37,325 nt of DNA from NCBI GenBank assembly GCA_002686995.1, contig NYZC01000069.1, forward strand, positions 1 through 37,325, in the 5' to 3' direction. Every line of letters begins with the position of its first letter. The stretch's first letter is position 1. Both the position numbers and the translations under genes were made by a program. Under the pieces are notes generated by a model that worked only from the letters and a program-made list of their open reading frames with translations, had not been told where the DNA came from and did no database searches. Below, piece by piece: positions 27,221 to 34,733 of the stretch. This DNA comes from Phycisphaeraceae bacterium. GTDB lineage: Bacteria > Planctomycetota > Phycisphaerae > Phycisphaerales > Phycisphaeraceae.

Positions 27221-28207
27221 TCACAACGACACGACCTTGCCTTTCTCCCAGGACTCGATCGCCGCCTCGATGATCAGCTGCGCCGCCAGCGCGTCTTCGG
27301 CTCTGCCGTCGACGCGGGCGGGCGGCGTCTTCTTCCGCAGGTCCTCGATCCACGCGTCGATGCGCGACTGGAAGGTGTCCGGAAAGCTGCCCATGCCCCC
27401 GAGATGATGGTAGACCTCGACCTCGGCGGAGCGGCGCGGGTAGAACTCGAGCACCTCGCAGGCTTCGCGGATGACGATGCGCCCGTCGGAGCCGATGATT
27501 TCGCACAATTCGAGGCCGTATCCCGGCCCGGCGTCATAGCTGCCGGTCAGGTGACCGAGCACGCCGTTGCGAAACAGCATGTTGACCTGGACGTTGGACC
27601 AGATCTTCCGCCCCTTGCCCTTCCTGAAGAACGCCTGCACCTTCTTCACGTCGCCGCAGAAGTACCGCATCACGTCGATCGAATGCGGGTGCAGCGCCCG
27701 CATGTGGAAGTGCGAGCTCGATTCGTTGGGGTTGTCGATCCACATCCGCATGTTCAGAAGGTTGATCGTGCCGAGGCGCCCCTTGTCGATCCACTGCCGC
27801 GCCCGGACGGCCGCCGGCGTGAAGCGGTGGTTGAGATTGATGCCGTAACGGAGGCGCTTCTGCTTCGCCAGGCGCACCATGCGCCGCGCCTCGTCGACCC
27901 GGTTCGAAATGGGCTTCTCGCCGAGGACGGGAATGCCCGCCCGGAGCAGCTTCATCGTCGGCTCGTAGTGATGCCCCCCGTTCTCCGGACCGGCCGTGGT
28001 CACGCCGGCCGCGTCGACCCGCAGTCCCGACTTCAGCAGCGCCTCGATCGACTCGAACGCACGGGCGCCGAACGTCTCCGCCGCCGCGTCGGCCCGAGCG
28101 CGATCCATGTCGACCACCGCGACGACCTTCGTGTGCCGATTCGCCTGGTAGCAGCGCGCATGCATGTTCCCGATGCCCCCCATGCCGACCAACGCGACGT
28201 GGATCAT
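27221..28207 (-). CDS. Gfo/Idh/MocA-family NAD(P)-dependent oxidoreductase
   Basis: A 328-residue dehydrogenase, probably acting on a sugar or cyclitol. The Rossmann motif GMGGIGNMHARCY is at 8-20, VVDMD lies at the end of the second strand, and the GEKPISN motif (near 95-101) supplies the conserved EKP lysine. The substrate domain has YGINLNHRFTPAA and ALHPHSIDVMRYF, with the His/Asp expected at the active site. No twin-arginine signal is present, so it is cytoplasmic, unlike many planctomycete relatives. GAGGTG lies about 8 nt before ATG 28207. It follows the lipoprotein gene on the same strand after about 100 nt. Confidence 0.9.
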   Translation of the reverse strand: MIHVALVGMGGIGNMHARCYQANRHTKVVAVVDMDRARADAAAETFGARAFESIEALLKSGLRVDAAGVTTAGPENGGHHYEPTMKLLRAGIPVLGEKPISNRVDEARRMVRLAKQKRLRYGINLNHRFTPAAVRARQWIDKGRLGTINLLNMRMWIDNPNESSSHFHMRALHPHSIDVMRYFCGDVKKVQAFFRKGKGRKIWSNVQVNMLFRNGVLGHLTGSYDAGPGYGLELCEIIGSDGRIVIREACEVLEFYPRRSAEVEVYHHLGGMGSFPDTFQSRIDAWIEDLRKKTPPARVDGRAEDALAAQLIIEAAIESWEKGKVVSL

Positions 28208-28307
28208 TTCCGTTCACCTCTTGTACCGCAGATCAGTGCCTCGTGATTCCAGTCATCACCTCGACTGCAGGCCGCGACCCGTCGCAACCGGTCGCCACCA
28301 GTGTAGA

Positions 28308-29414
28308 TCAGCGGCGCCGGTCCGACACCACCCGCTGATCGGCCACCAGCACGATCGGGATGGTGCGCTCCTGCACGCTTCCACCGTGCAGGTCCGTGAC
28401 CCGTATCTTCAGCAGGTACTTGCCCACGTTCAGCACGTTCGGCAGCCGGATGAGCTGGCGGATGAAGAAGTCCCGTCGATGGTTGAAGCAACGATCGACG
28501 ACCTGCTCGGTCGGCTGTCGCCAGACCATGACCCCGTCCGAATCCGTGTACAGCTCGATCTCCTGCGTGAGCTTGACCTCGTACCGGTCGTCCGTCGTTC
28601 GGACGACCTTGAACTGGTCGAGCTCGACGTAGACGATCATCGGGATCTCGCGGCCCGCGACGTACTCGTAGCGTTCGAACGGCTCGTACACGCCGAAGCT
28701 CTCGACGCGGGAGACGAGCTCGACCCTGCTGATCCGAATCGGCTCGTCCTCGAACAGGCCGTCGAGGCGCGACACCACCGAAGCGCGGCCGAAGGTGGCG
28801 TCCGGCTCGAGAACGTCCTGCCTCAGCGCCACGACGAGCTGGCGGTACCGGCGCACACGTTCACGCTGCCGAGGGCTCAGGTCGCGCAACGACATCGAGC
28901 CGATCTCGCCCAGCGGCCGAAGCGCGGCGAGATCGACGGCTCGAACGAACGGGTCGTCCGCGCCGTCGCGGATCACCTCCGCAAGCTCGTGCACCAGGGT
29001 CTTGCGATCTCTTTCGAGCCGGGTGCTCGAGATCGCATGCGCCGATCCGGCTTGCGGCGGCAGCACTTCCGGAAGCGTCTCCGTCTCGTCGGCCGACTCG
29101 ACGACGGCCTGCGGCTCCGGCGCCGCTTCGGACTCGCCGGTGCGCTTGCGCGGCCGACGTCTTCGCGATTCGGATTGATCCACGCCACTTGCCCACTGCT
29201 CGGTCTTGCGGGCCAGGTCTTCAGGCGTCTCCCCCACCGCCTCCGCGTCCACCGGTGTGCGCTCGATCGAGATGTCGGACTCGAAATCGTCACCGCGAAC
29301 GCCGTCGACGACCTTGCCGACGTAGGAGCAACCGCTCCCCCCAGACACGCACGCCGCCAGAATGATCAGAGTGCCGCCGCAACGGGCGGCAGGAGTGAAC
29401 GTGGAACTTCGCAT
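28308..29414 (-). CDS. Putative lipoprotein of unknown function
   Basis: A 368-residue exported protein. Start ATG 29414 has AGGAGG about 4 nt upstream and is followed by a lipoprotein signal sequence with a good lipobox LAAC (Cys22). About residues 45-110 are charged and probably disordered (ESRRRRPRKRTGES and Glu-rich text). The body (about 110-368) includes RTLVHELAEVIRDG-like helices and a beta-rich end with IPMIVYVELDQFKV, YEVKLTQEIELYTDSDG and LLKIRVTDLHGGSVQERTIPIVL. I do not recognise a family. It would sit on the outer or inner membrane facing the periplasm (inference). It lies downstream of holA, separated by 223 nt with no gene. Confidence 0.65.
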   Translation of the reverse strand: MRSSTFTPAARCGGTLIILAACVSGGSGCSYVGKVVDGVRGDDFESDISIERTPVDAEAVGETPEDLARKTEQWASGVDQSESRRRRPRKRTGESEAAPEPQAVVESADETETLPEVLPPQAGSAHAISSTRLERDRKTLVHELAEVIRDGADDPFVRAVDLAALRPLGEIGSMSLRDLSPRQRERVRRYRQLVVALRQDVLEPDATFGRASVVSRLDGLFEDEPIRISRVELVSRVESFGVYEPFERYEYVAGREIPMIVYVELDQFKVVRTTDDRYEVKLTQEIELYTDSDGVMVWRQPTEQVVDRCFNHRRDFFIRQLIRLPNVLNVGKYLLKIRVTDLHGGSVQERTIPIVLVADQRVVSDRRR

Positions 29415-29637
29415 GACGCCTCCTGCGTTGAAGCCGGTCCGTCCTTGAACCGGGGATAACTTAGCAGCGCGGCGGCGGGATGCCAATGGGGGGTGGAAAA
29501 CGCCTTCACGAGCGGGGTGCGTGGAGGAAGGCGCCAGGGGCGCGACGTAGCCGGACTCGCCGGAGTTCGGATTCCACAGGGGAGCGTGGCTGGGGTCGAG
29601 CCCACCGACGCCTGGCGACTTTTCTCCCCCGCCCTCG

Positions 29638-30687
29638 TCACCTCCCCATCCCCACCGGCTCGTCCAGTGCCACGCAGAACCGCTCGATGTTGCGCATCGG
29701 TTTACCGAAGCCGGATTTCGACCGCCGGTCCAGGCTGATGACTCGATCGAACATCCGCGCGAGCCCCTGCTCGCCGCAGCGCTCGAGGGCGCGGTTGAAC
29801 AGGGCCTGCCGGGGGCCCCAAAGCCTCAGCTTCGACGCGATCTGTCCGTCAGGCACGCCGTTGCGCTTCATGACCAGGGCCAAGTGGAGCTTGCGTACGA
29901 TGTCGGCGACGAAGTAGGCGACCAGCACCTCCGGCTGGCGCGAGACGTCGATCAGCTCGTGGATCTTCTCGAGCATGCGGCCGGTCGCCGGATTCGGCCC
30001 CGAGCCCGAGCCCGAGCCGGCGGCCATCCCCCCCAGCACCGCCTCCTGGATCGCCCACGCCTGCTCATCGCTGCTGCGGCCTACCAGCTGATCGATCAGC
30101 TCCCCGTCGATCGACTGGCCCTTTTCGACCACGAGGATCAGCTTGTCCAGCTCGTTCGTCAGCCGGCCGAGATCGCACCCGAGCCGCTCGACGAGCAGGA
30201 CCGCCGCGTCGCGCCCCAGCGTGACGCCGTGCTCTTGCTTGGCGCGGTCGATCATCCGCTTCTGCAGCTGCGGTGCCTTGAGCGCCTCGCACTTCATCAC
30301 CCCGCCGATTCGGGCGATCAGCTTGTCGATCTTTCCCTTGTACCACCGGCCGCACCGCAGCAGGAGCGTTCCGTGATCCACCGGGTTCTCCGCGTACCGC
30401 TCGAGGGCCGCGCGGTGCTCCGACACGAACCGGTCCGCGGCGTCGACCTGGACGATCTTGTGCTGCTGCATGAGTCCGAAGCTGCGCAGCTCGTCGAGCA
30501 CATCGGCCAGCGTGCACTGCTCGCCGTCGAACCCGAGCACGTCGACGGCACCGTGCTCCGCCTCCATGACGGCGCGCAGCTGATCGATCGCCTCGCGTTG
30601 CAGCGTCATCTCGTCGCCGGTCAGGACGAGAAAACGCGTCGAAGCGTCGATGGTGAAGTCGGACCTGCTCGCGGATCGGCGCGCCAT
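29638..30687 (-). CDS. holA: DNA polymerase III, delta subunit
   Basis: A 349-residue clamp-loader subunit that opens the sliding clamp during replication. The order of motifs fits the HolA family: FLVLTGDEMTLQREAIDQLR at the start, LADVLDELRSFGLMQQHKIVQVD, LLLRCGRWYKGKIDKLI, then GRDAAVLLVERLGCDLGRLTNELDKLIL. The C-terminal collar domain has AYFVADIVRKLHLAL. An unusual GSGSGSGPNP insertion (near residue 225) is encoded by three CCCGAG hexamers at 29999-30016. No Shine-Dalgarno sequence precedes ATG 30687; a TATCAT box ends 6 nt before it. It is divergent from the GH130 gene. Confidence 0.9.
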   Translation of the reverse strand: MARRSASRSDFTIDASTRFLVLTGDEMTLQREAIDQLRAVMEAEHGAVDVLGFDGEQCTLADVLDELRSFGLMQQHKIVQVDAADRFVSEHRAALERYAENPVDHGTLLLRCGRWYKGKIDKLIARIGGVMKCEALKAPQLQKRMIDRAKQEHGVTLGRDAAVLLVERLGCDLGRLTNELDKLILVVEKGQSIDGELIDQLVGRSSDEQAWAIQEAVLGGMAAGSGSGSGPNPATGRMLEKIHELIDVSRQPEVLVAYFVADIVRKLHLALVMKRNGVPDGQIASKLRLWGPRQALFNRALERCGEQGLARMFDRVISLDRRSKSGFGKPMRNIERFCVALDEPVGMGR

Positions 30688-30693
30688 GCCCGG

Positions 30694-30722
30694 ATGATAA
30701 GCGAATCAGAACGGGGCGACAG
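30694..30722 (-). promoter_or_regulatory. Possible promoter for holA, leaderless geometry
   Basis: Minus-strand TATCAT (30699-30694) ends 6 nt before ATG 30687. A weak -35 CTGTCG (30722-30717) lies 17 nt upstream. Supported mainly by the -10 box and by the lack of a ribosome site. Confidence 0.4.
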
Positions 30723-30751
30723 TGGGATCTTCAGCGCCGCGCGGCTGCGAT

Positions 30752-30780
30752 TTGGGTTCCGGCTTCCCTCTCCTCATAAT
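30752..30780 (+). promoter_or_regulatory. Possible promoter for the GH130 gene, leaderless geometry
   Basis: TTGGGT (30752-30757), a 17-nt spacer and CATAAT (30775-30780). The -10 ends 6 nt before ATG 30787, and no Shine-Dalgarno sequence is present. Confidence 0.45.
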
Positions 30781-30786
30781 GCGTCG

Positions 30787-31875
30787 ATGCTCCCGCGCCT
30801 TTTTACTGAGTGCCTCGTTCGTCCCGGAGATCTCGAGCCGTCCTCGCCCCACCTCGAGGTGATCGGAACGTTCAATCCCGGGGCCGTCCGCGCGAATGAC
30901 GATGTCGTACTGCTCGTGCGGGTGGCCGAACGCCCGGCCGAGCGTCCGGACGGATTCGTCGCGCTGCCGCGCTACGCGCCGGACGGACGGCTCGTCATCG
31001 ACCAGGTCGCACGGGATGACGTCGAGTTCATCGACGCGCGAGGCGTGCGCATGCGTCACGACGGCGCCATTCGGCTCACGTTCGTGTCGCACCTGCGTGT
31101 CGTGCGTCTCACCGCCGGTGGTCGATCCGTCGCCTCGGCCGACGGCCCGCGGTTCATGCCTTCCGGACCGTACGAAACCTACGGCGTCGAAGATCCTCGG
31201 ATCACAAGCCTGAACGGCCGCTACTACTTCACCTACGTCGCGGTGTCGCGATGGGGCGCGGCGACTGCGCTCGCGTCGACGACGGACTTCAGGACCTTCG
31301 AACGACACGGCATCATCTTCTGCTGCGAAAACAAGGATGTCGTGCTGTTTCCGGGACGGATCGGCGGACGCTACGTGGCGCTCCACCGGCCCAACCCTTC
31401 AAGCCATTTTTCGCCGCCGGCGATGTGGCTGGCAAGCTCGGAGGATCTCCTCGACTGGGGGGCGCACCGTCCGCTGGCGCTGGCCGGGAACGCGCCGGGA
31501 GACGACGCCGACGGCTGGGACTCAGGACGCGTCGGCGCAGGCTGTCCGCCGATCGCCACGGATCGAGGCTGGCTCGAAATCTATCACGGCAACGATCGCC
31601 TTGAATCCGCCACCGACGGTGACGTGGGACGCTACTGCGGCGCCGCCGTCCTTCTCGACCGAGAGGACCCGGGGAACGTGGTCGCGCGCGGCAAAGGGCC
31701 TGTCATGGTGCCGCAGGAGGATTGCGAAACCCGAGGATTCGTGCCGGACGTCGTCTTTCCCACCGGAATCGTCGAGCAGGACGACACGCTCCTGATCTAC
31801 TGCGGCGCCGCCGACACGCATGTCACGGTCGTCGGCCTGTCGCAACGGCATCTGCTGTCACGGCTTGAACCATAG
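30787..31875 (+). CDS. Glycoside hydrolase family 130 phosphorylase-like protein
   Basis: A 362-residue protein of the GH130 five-bladed propeller family, whose members phosphorolyse or hydrolyse beta-mannosides. Motifs are VIGTFNPGAVRANDD (about 25-39), LLVRVAER, then YGVEDPRITSLNGRYYFTYV (about 132-151), where the Asp of EDPR is the family's catalytic acid. CENKDVVLFPGRIGGRY, GCPPIATDRGWLEIYHG and FPTGIVEQDDTLLIYCGAADT follow. No signal peptide is seen, so it is cytoplasmic, which fits a phosphorylase. The exact oligosaccharide is unknown and no transporter is adjacent. The start ATG 30787 is set by the promoter geometry and by the family N-terminus; the longer upstream frame is antisense to holA. 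Confidence 0.88.
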   Translation: MLPRLFTECLVRPGDLEPSSPHLEVIGTFNPGAVRANDDVVLLVRVAERPAERPDGFVALPRYAPDGRLVIDQVARDDVEFIDARGVRMRHDGAIRLTFVSHLRVVRLTAGGRSVASADGPRFMPSGPYETYGVEDPRITSLNGRYYFTYVAVSRWGAATALASTTDFRTFERHGIIFCCENKDVVLFPGRIGGRYVALHRPNPSSHFSPPAMWLASSEDLLDWGAHRPLALAGNAPGDDADGWDSGRVGAGCPPIATDRGWLEIYHGNDRLESATDGDVGRYCGAAVLLDREDPGNVVARGKGPVMVPQEDCETRGFVPDVVFPTGIVEQDDTLLIYCGAADTHVTVVGLSQRHLLSRLEP

Positions 31876-31891
31876 AGACAGAAGAGACAGA

Positions 31892-32028
31892 CCCAATCCT
31901 GTTCGGCACGGATTTGCGGAGCCTTTTCAAACGGGTGCGCGCTGCCGAGCCGGGCCGTTGGCGGCCCGAGGTCGGCAACGTGTACCCCATTGAACAGGCT
32001 CGCGCAATCCGCGCTGTACAGAATTGGG
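31892..32028. repeat. GC-rich palindromic repeat, copy B
   Basis: One large imperfect palindrome of 137 nt. The left arm begins CCCAATCCTGTTCGGCA (31892-31908) and the right end is its inverted counterpart ACAGAATTGGG (32018-32028). Read inward, both arms continue to match through CGGATT, GAGCC, TTCAA and TTGCCGA-like words, and meet at the central stem CGGGCCG-TTGG-CGGCCCG (about 31950-31967). The left arm also aligns with copy A at 2821. It follows the GH130 stop by 16 nt. Confidence 0.75.
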
Positions 32029-32108
32029 ACGGACCCCACCTCCCACTTCCGACACCATTTCGAAGGCATGCATCACCCTTCTAACTTCGCCGTTATTTGC
32101 GTTTTTCG

Positions 32109-32137
32109 TTGCCTGGCGCCAAATACGGGTCTAGTAT
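32109..32137 (+). promoter_or_regulatory. Probable promoter for the PEP-CTERM gene
   Basis: TTGCCT (32109-32114), a 17-nt spacer and TAGTAT (32132-32137). Initiation near 32144 gives a leader of about 85 nt that ends in a good ribosome site, GGAGGA, 8 nt before ATG 32230. Confidence 0.5.
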
Positions 32138-32229
32138 TCAGCAGGTAATCGGCGAGACGATCACCTGAACAATGCATGTGCGTTCCGATTGCGCCGAGCG
32201 CGCAATCAGGGCGATCTGGAGGAAGTCCG

Positions 32230-33174
32230 ATGCAACGACTCATCGCCTTCGTCTGTCTGTGCGTCATGACCGCGGTTGCGGGCGCGGACGTCATGGACCT
32301 CGAAGCGATCGACAGCGGCTTCATCACCGCCGAGGGCGGCGCTTCGAAGTTCGACGGCACGATCACCACGGCCTCGAAGAACTACTCGGTCGGGTGGGAG
32401 CTTGCCGCGGACGGCGGCGGCATGCGTTTCAACATCCCCTTCGTCTACGCGGAAAAGAAGAACTACTTCGTGTTCGACTTCGCCGGCGTCACCGGCCCGA
32501 TCACGGCGGCCACCCTGAAGCTCGAGCTGCCCGAGACCGGTTACGACAGCGCCGACCCGACCGAGACCTACGTGCTTTCGGCGACCAGCGCCAGCCCAGC
32601 CGAGCTGGGTATGCTTGGGATGATCGACATTCTGACCGAATGGTACGAACCCGGTGCGGCGCCGCCGCCCGGCCTCGCCGGCACCCCGTTGTCCCCCCCG
32701 GCGCCCTCCGGCATTCCGGCGGACAACCCCTTCGTGATCGGTAGCGGTATCGACGTGTCCACGGCGACTGGCGTCGACGTCAAGCCCGACGTCATCATGC
32801 TCGCGAAGGACATGTTCGGCGTCCTGACCGAAGTGTACGACGGCGATGCATCGACGGCGCTCGGCGCGATCGACGTCGGCGACCCGGGTGCGACCGTCAC
32901 GCTCGACATCGACTTCACGCCCTTCGGCGTCGCGTACCTCAACGACATGCTTCCCTTCGGCGCGGCGGTGCTCGGCGGCAAGCTGAGCAGCCTCTCGATG
33001 GCGACGAGCGGACCGCCCTCCCCGACCGAGGAGATCTTCGGCTTTACCGACTTCACTCTGATGGCGCCCACGCTCAGCGTGACGTTCATTCCCGAGCCGA
33101 GCACGATCGGCCTGGCGGGGTGCGGCCTGGTTGCATTGATGTCACGCAAGCGCCGGGTGCGCAGACGGCGCTGA
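32230..33174 (+). CDS. PEP-CTERM sorting domain protein
   Basis: A 314-residue exported protein. The start ATG 32230 has GGAGGA 8 nt upstream and is followed by a signal peptide (MQRLIAFVCLCVMTAVAGA). The C-terminus is a textbook PEP-CTERM signal: IPEPST, a hydrophobic stretch IGLAGCGLVALM and a basic tail SRKRRVRRRR. Such proteins are cut and attached by an exosortase; no exosortase gene is in this window. The middle is beta-rich with LKLELPETGYDSADPTETYVLSA and a Pro-rich segment near 150-165, suggesting a surface or matrix protein. Function is otherwise unknown. It converges on the PQQ-like propeller gene after 60 nt. Confidence 0.9.
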   Translation: MQRLIAFVCLCVMTAVAGADVMDLEAIDSGFITAEGGASKFDGTITTASKNYSVGWELAADGGGMRFNIPFVYAEKKNYFVFDFAGVTGPITAATLKLELPETGYDSADPTETYVLSATSASPAELGMLGMIDILTEWYEPGAAPPPGLAGTPLSPPAPSGIPADNPFVIGSGIDVSTATGVDVKPDVIMLAKDMFGVLTEVYDGDASTALGAIDVGDPGATVTLDIDFTPFGVAYLNDMLPFGAAVLGGKLSSLSMATSGPPSPTEEIFGFTDFTLMAPTLSVTFIPEPSTIGLAGCGLVALMSRKRRVRRRR

Positions 33175-33190
33175 GTTCACGGAAGACCGA

Positions 33191-33238
33191 GCCCTTCGGG
33201 CGCAAAGAAAACGATCGTAGCCACGCTGCGCGGGCTAC
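33191..33238. terminator. Possible bidirectional terminator region
   Basis: Two small stems between convergent genes: GCCC-TTC-GGGC (33191-33201) and GTAGCC/GGCTAC (33217-33222 with 33233-33238). The second overlaps the stop codon of the minus-strand gene. There is no strong U tract on either side, so support is modest. Confidence 0.3.
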
Positions 33239-34599
33239 ATCGAACCCACGGCGACCAGGTGATTTCTCGTGCGAAACAGCAGCACGCCGCGCGAGATGGC
33301 CGGCGTCGCGAGCGTCGCTTCGCCGAGGTCACTGGTGGTGATCACGTTGAAGCGATCGCCGGCTTCGAGCACCACCACCTCGCCGCCCTCCGACGTCGCG
33401 TAGACCTTGCCGTCCGCCGAGACCAGCGACGCGGTATAGCCGCCGCCCGCGGGCAGGCGCTCGCGGAACAGCTTTCGGCCGGTCTTCGCCTCGTATCCTG
33501 AGAAGATCCCACCGTTCGAGCAGAGGTAAAGGTGCTCGCCGACCACGATGGGCGTCACCATGTAGGTGCCGCCGCGCGCGTGACTCCACGCCATCGTCGG
33601 CGCCGGCGGCTCCGCGCCCTCCTTCGCCGGTTCGTACCGCGGCGCGAGTGACACCGCATGAATGGGCGGCAGACCGCCGTGCGCATTCGTGAGGAACGCG
33701 ATGCCGTGCGCGATGACCGGGGTGGGCACCGGGATGTCGCCGGTGCTGGCCATCTTCCACAACGGCCTGCCGGTGCGCAGGTCGTACCCGCCCATGTGGC
33801 GGTGTCCGTTGACGATGATCTGCTCGTGTCCGCGACCATGCCGGTCGTCGACGGCCGGCGTACTCCAGGTCGGCACGTCCTGGCGCGGCACGCTCCAGAC
33901 CGTCCCGCCGTCTTCGAGCCGAAGGGCTGCCAGGAAACCGTTCTTCTGCAGATCGCACTGAACGATCACCAGGTCTTCGTAGATGACCGGTGAGCTTCCG
34001 AACCCCCATTGCGCCGACGGCACCGCGAAGTAACCCGAATCGAGCGGTCCGAAGTCACGCTTCCAGAGCAACGTGCCGTCGATGTCGTGACAGAGCAGTG
34101 CCTCCGAACCGTAGAAGCAGACGACGCGCCGCCCGTCGGTCGCCGGCGTCGAGTTGGCCTGGCTCGACTTGGGATGCCGCCGGATCACCGGCACGCCCGT
34201 ATGAACCGTGGTCTGCCACCTCATCTCACCACTCTTGAAATCGAGACAGTAGAGCACCCACTGGTGATCATCATCCTCGTCGACGGATCCGATGTCGCCG
34301 TAAAGGCCCGTCTTGAGCGCCGAATCACCGCGCTGCCGCAGTGCGCTCGTGATGAACACGCGATCCCCCCACACGACGGGACAGGAATGGCCAAGTCCCT
34401 CGATGCGCGTCTTCCAGAGAATGTTCTTTCCCGAGTCGACGTTCCATTGCGCCGGCGCGACGTGATCGCCCGGCGCGACGCCGCTGCCGCCGGGGCCGCG
34501 GAACGACGGCCACGCGTCCGCGTCGGCCGCGGCGTCGAGCGTCCACGAGAGGAGCGCCGGCAAGGCGAGAAGCACGATGTAGATGCGCGGATTCACCAT
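33235..34599 (-). CDS. Secreted PQQ-binding-like beta-propeller protein
   Basis: A 454-residue protein with a signal peptide (MVNPRIYIVLLALPALLSW, cut near AAADA). The mature start WPSFRGPGGSGVAPG is characteristic of planctomycete PQQ-like proteins. Repeated blades follow: ILWKTRIEGLGHSCPVVWGDRVFITSA, LYCLDFKSGEMRWQT, GGYDLRTGRPLWKMAST and SGYEAKTGRKLFRERLPAGG, each with the Trp-docking pattern of the pyrrolo-quinoline-quinone repeat. These proteins are often structural or sensory; I see no evidence of a dehydrogenase active site. It is periplasmic or secreted by inference. Start ATG 34599 is chosen because the signal peptide follows directly; the frame upstream to 34770 is not credible. It is divergent from the LEPR gene. 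Confidence 0.85.
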   Translation of the reverse strand: MVNPRIYIVLLALPALLSWTLDAAADADAWPSFRGPGGSGVAPGDHVAPAQWNVDSGKNILWKTRIEGLGHSCPVVWGDRVFITSALRQRGDSALKTGLYGDIGSVDEDDDHQWVLYCLDFKSGEMRWQTTVHTGVPVIRRHPKSSQANSTPATDGRRVVCFYGSEALLCHDIDGTLLWKRDFGPLDSGYFAVPSAQWGFGSSPVIYEDLVIVQCDLQKNGFLAALRLEDGGTVWSVPRQDVPTWSTPAVDDRHGRGHEQIIVNGHRHMGGYDLRTGRPLWKMASTGDIPVPTPVIAHGIAFLTNAHGGLPPIHAVSLAPRYEPAKEGAEPPAPTMAWSHARGGTYMVTPIVVGEHLYLCSNGGIFSGYEAKTGRKLFRERLPAGGGYTASLVSADGKVYATSEGGEVVVLEAGDRFNVITTSDLGEATLATPAISRGVLLFRTRNHLVAVGSM

Positions 34600-34708
34600 G
34601 GACGCACAGCATAACGGCGGAACTCGCGCAGGTAGACGAACCGGCCTGACATCCTGAATCGCCTCGAATCGCGAATCTGCAGCATCGCTCCGTACGTATT
34701 CGCCCGGA

Positions 34709-34714
34709 TATAAT
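34709..34714 (+). promoter_or_regulatory. Perfect -10 box before the LEPR-type gene
   Basis: TATAAT 20 nt before ATG 34734, with GAGGAG (34719-34724) as ribosome site between them. No convincing -35 box was found at 16-18 nt upstream, so the call rests on the hexamer and its position. Confidence 0.4.
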
Positions 34715-34733
34715 CCGCGAGGAGTTCGCTTCC

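Larger units (their letters stand above)
31876..32229. other. 354-bp gap with a palindromic repeat and a promoter
   Basis: No gene is seen. It holds repeat copy B (31892-32028) followed by a promoter-like TTGCCT-17-TAGTAT (32109-32137) for the PEP-CTERM gene. Confidence 0.6.
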
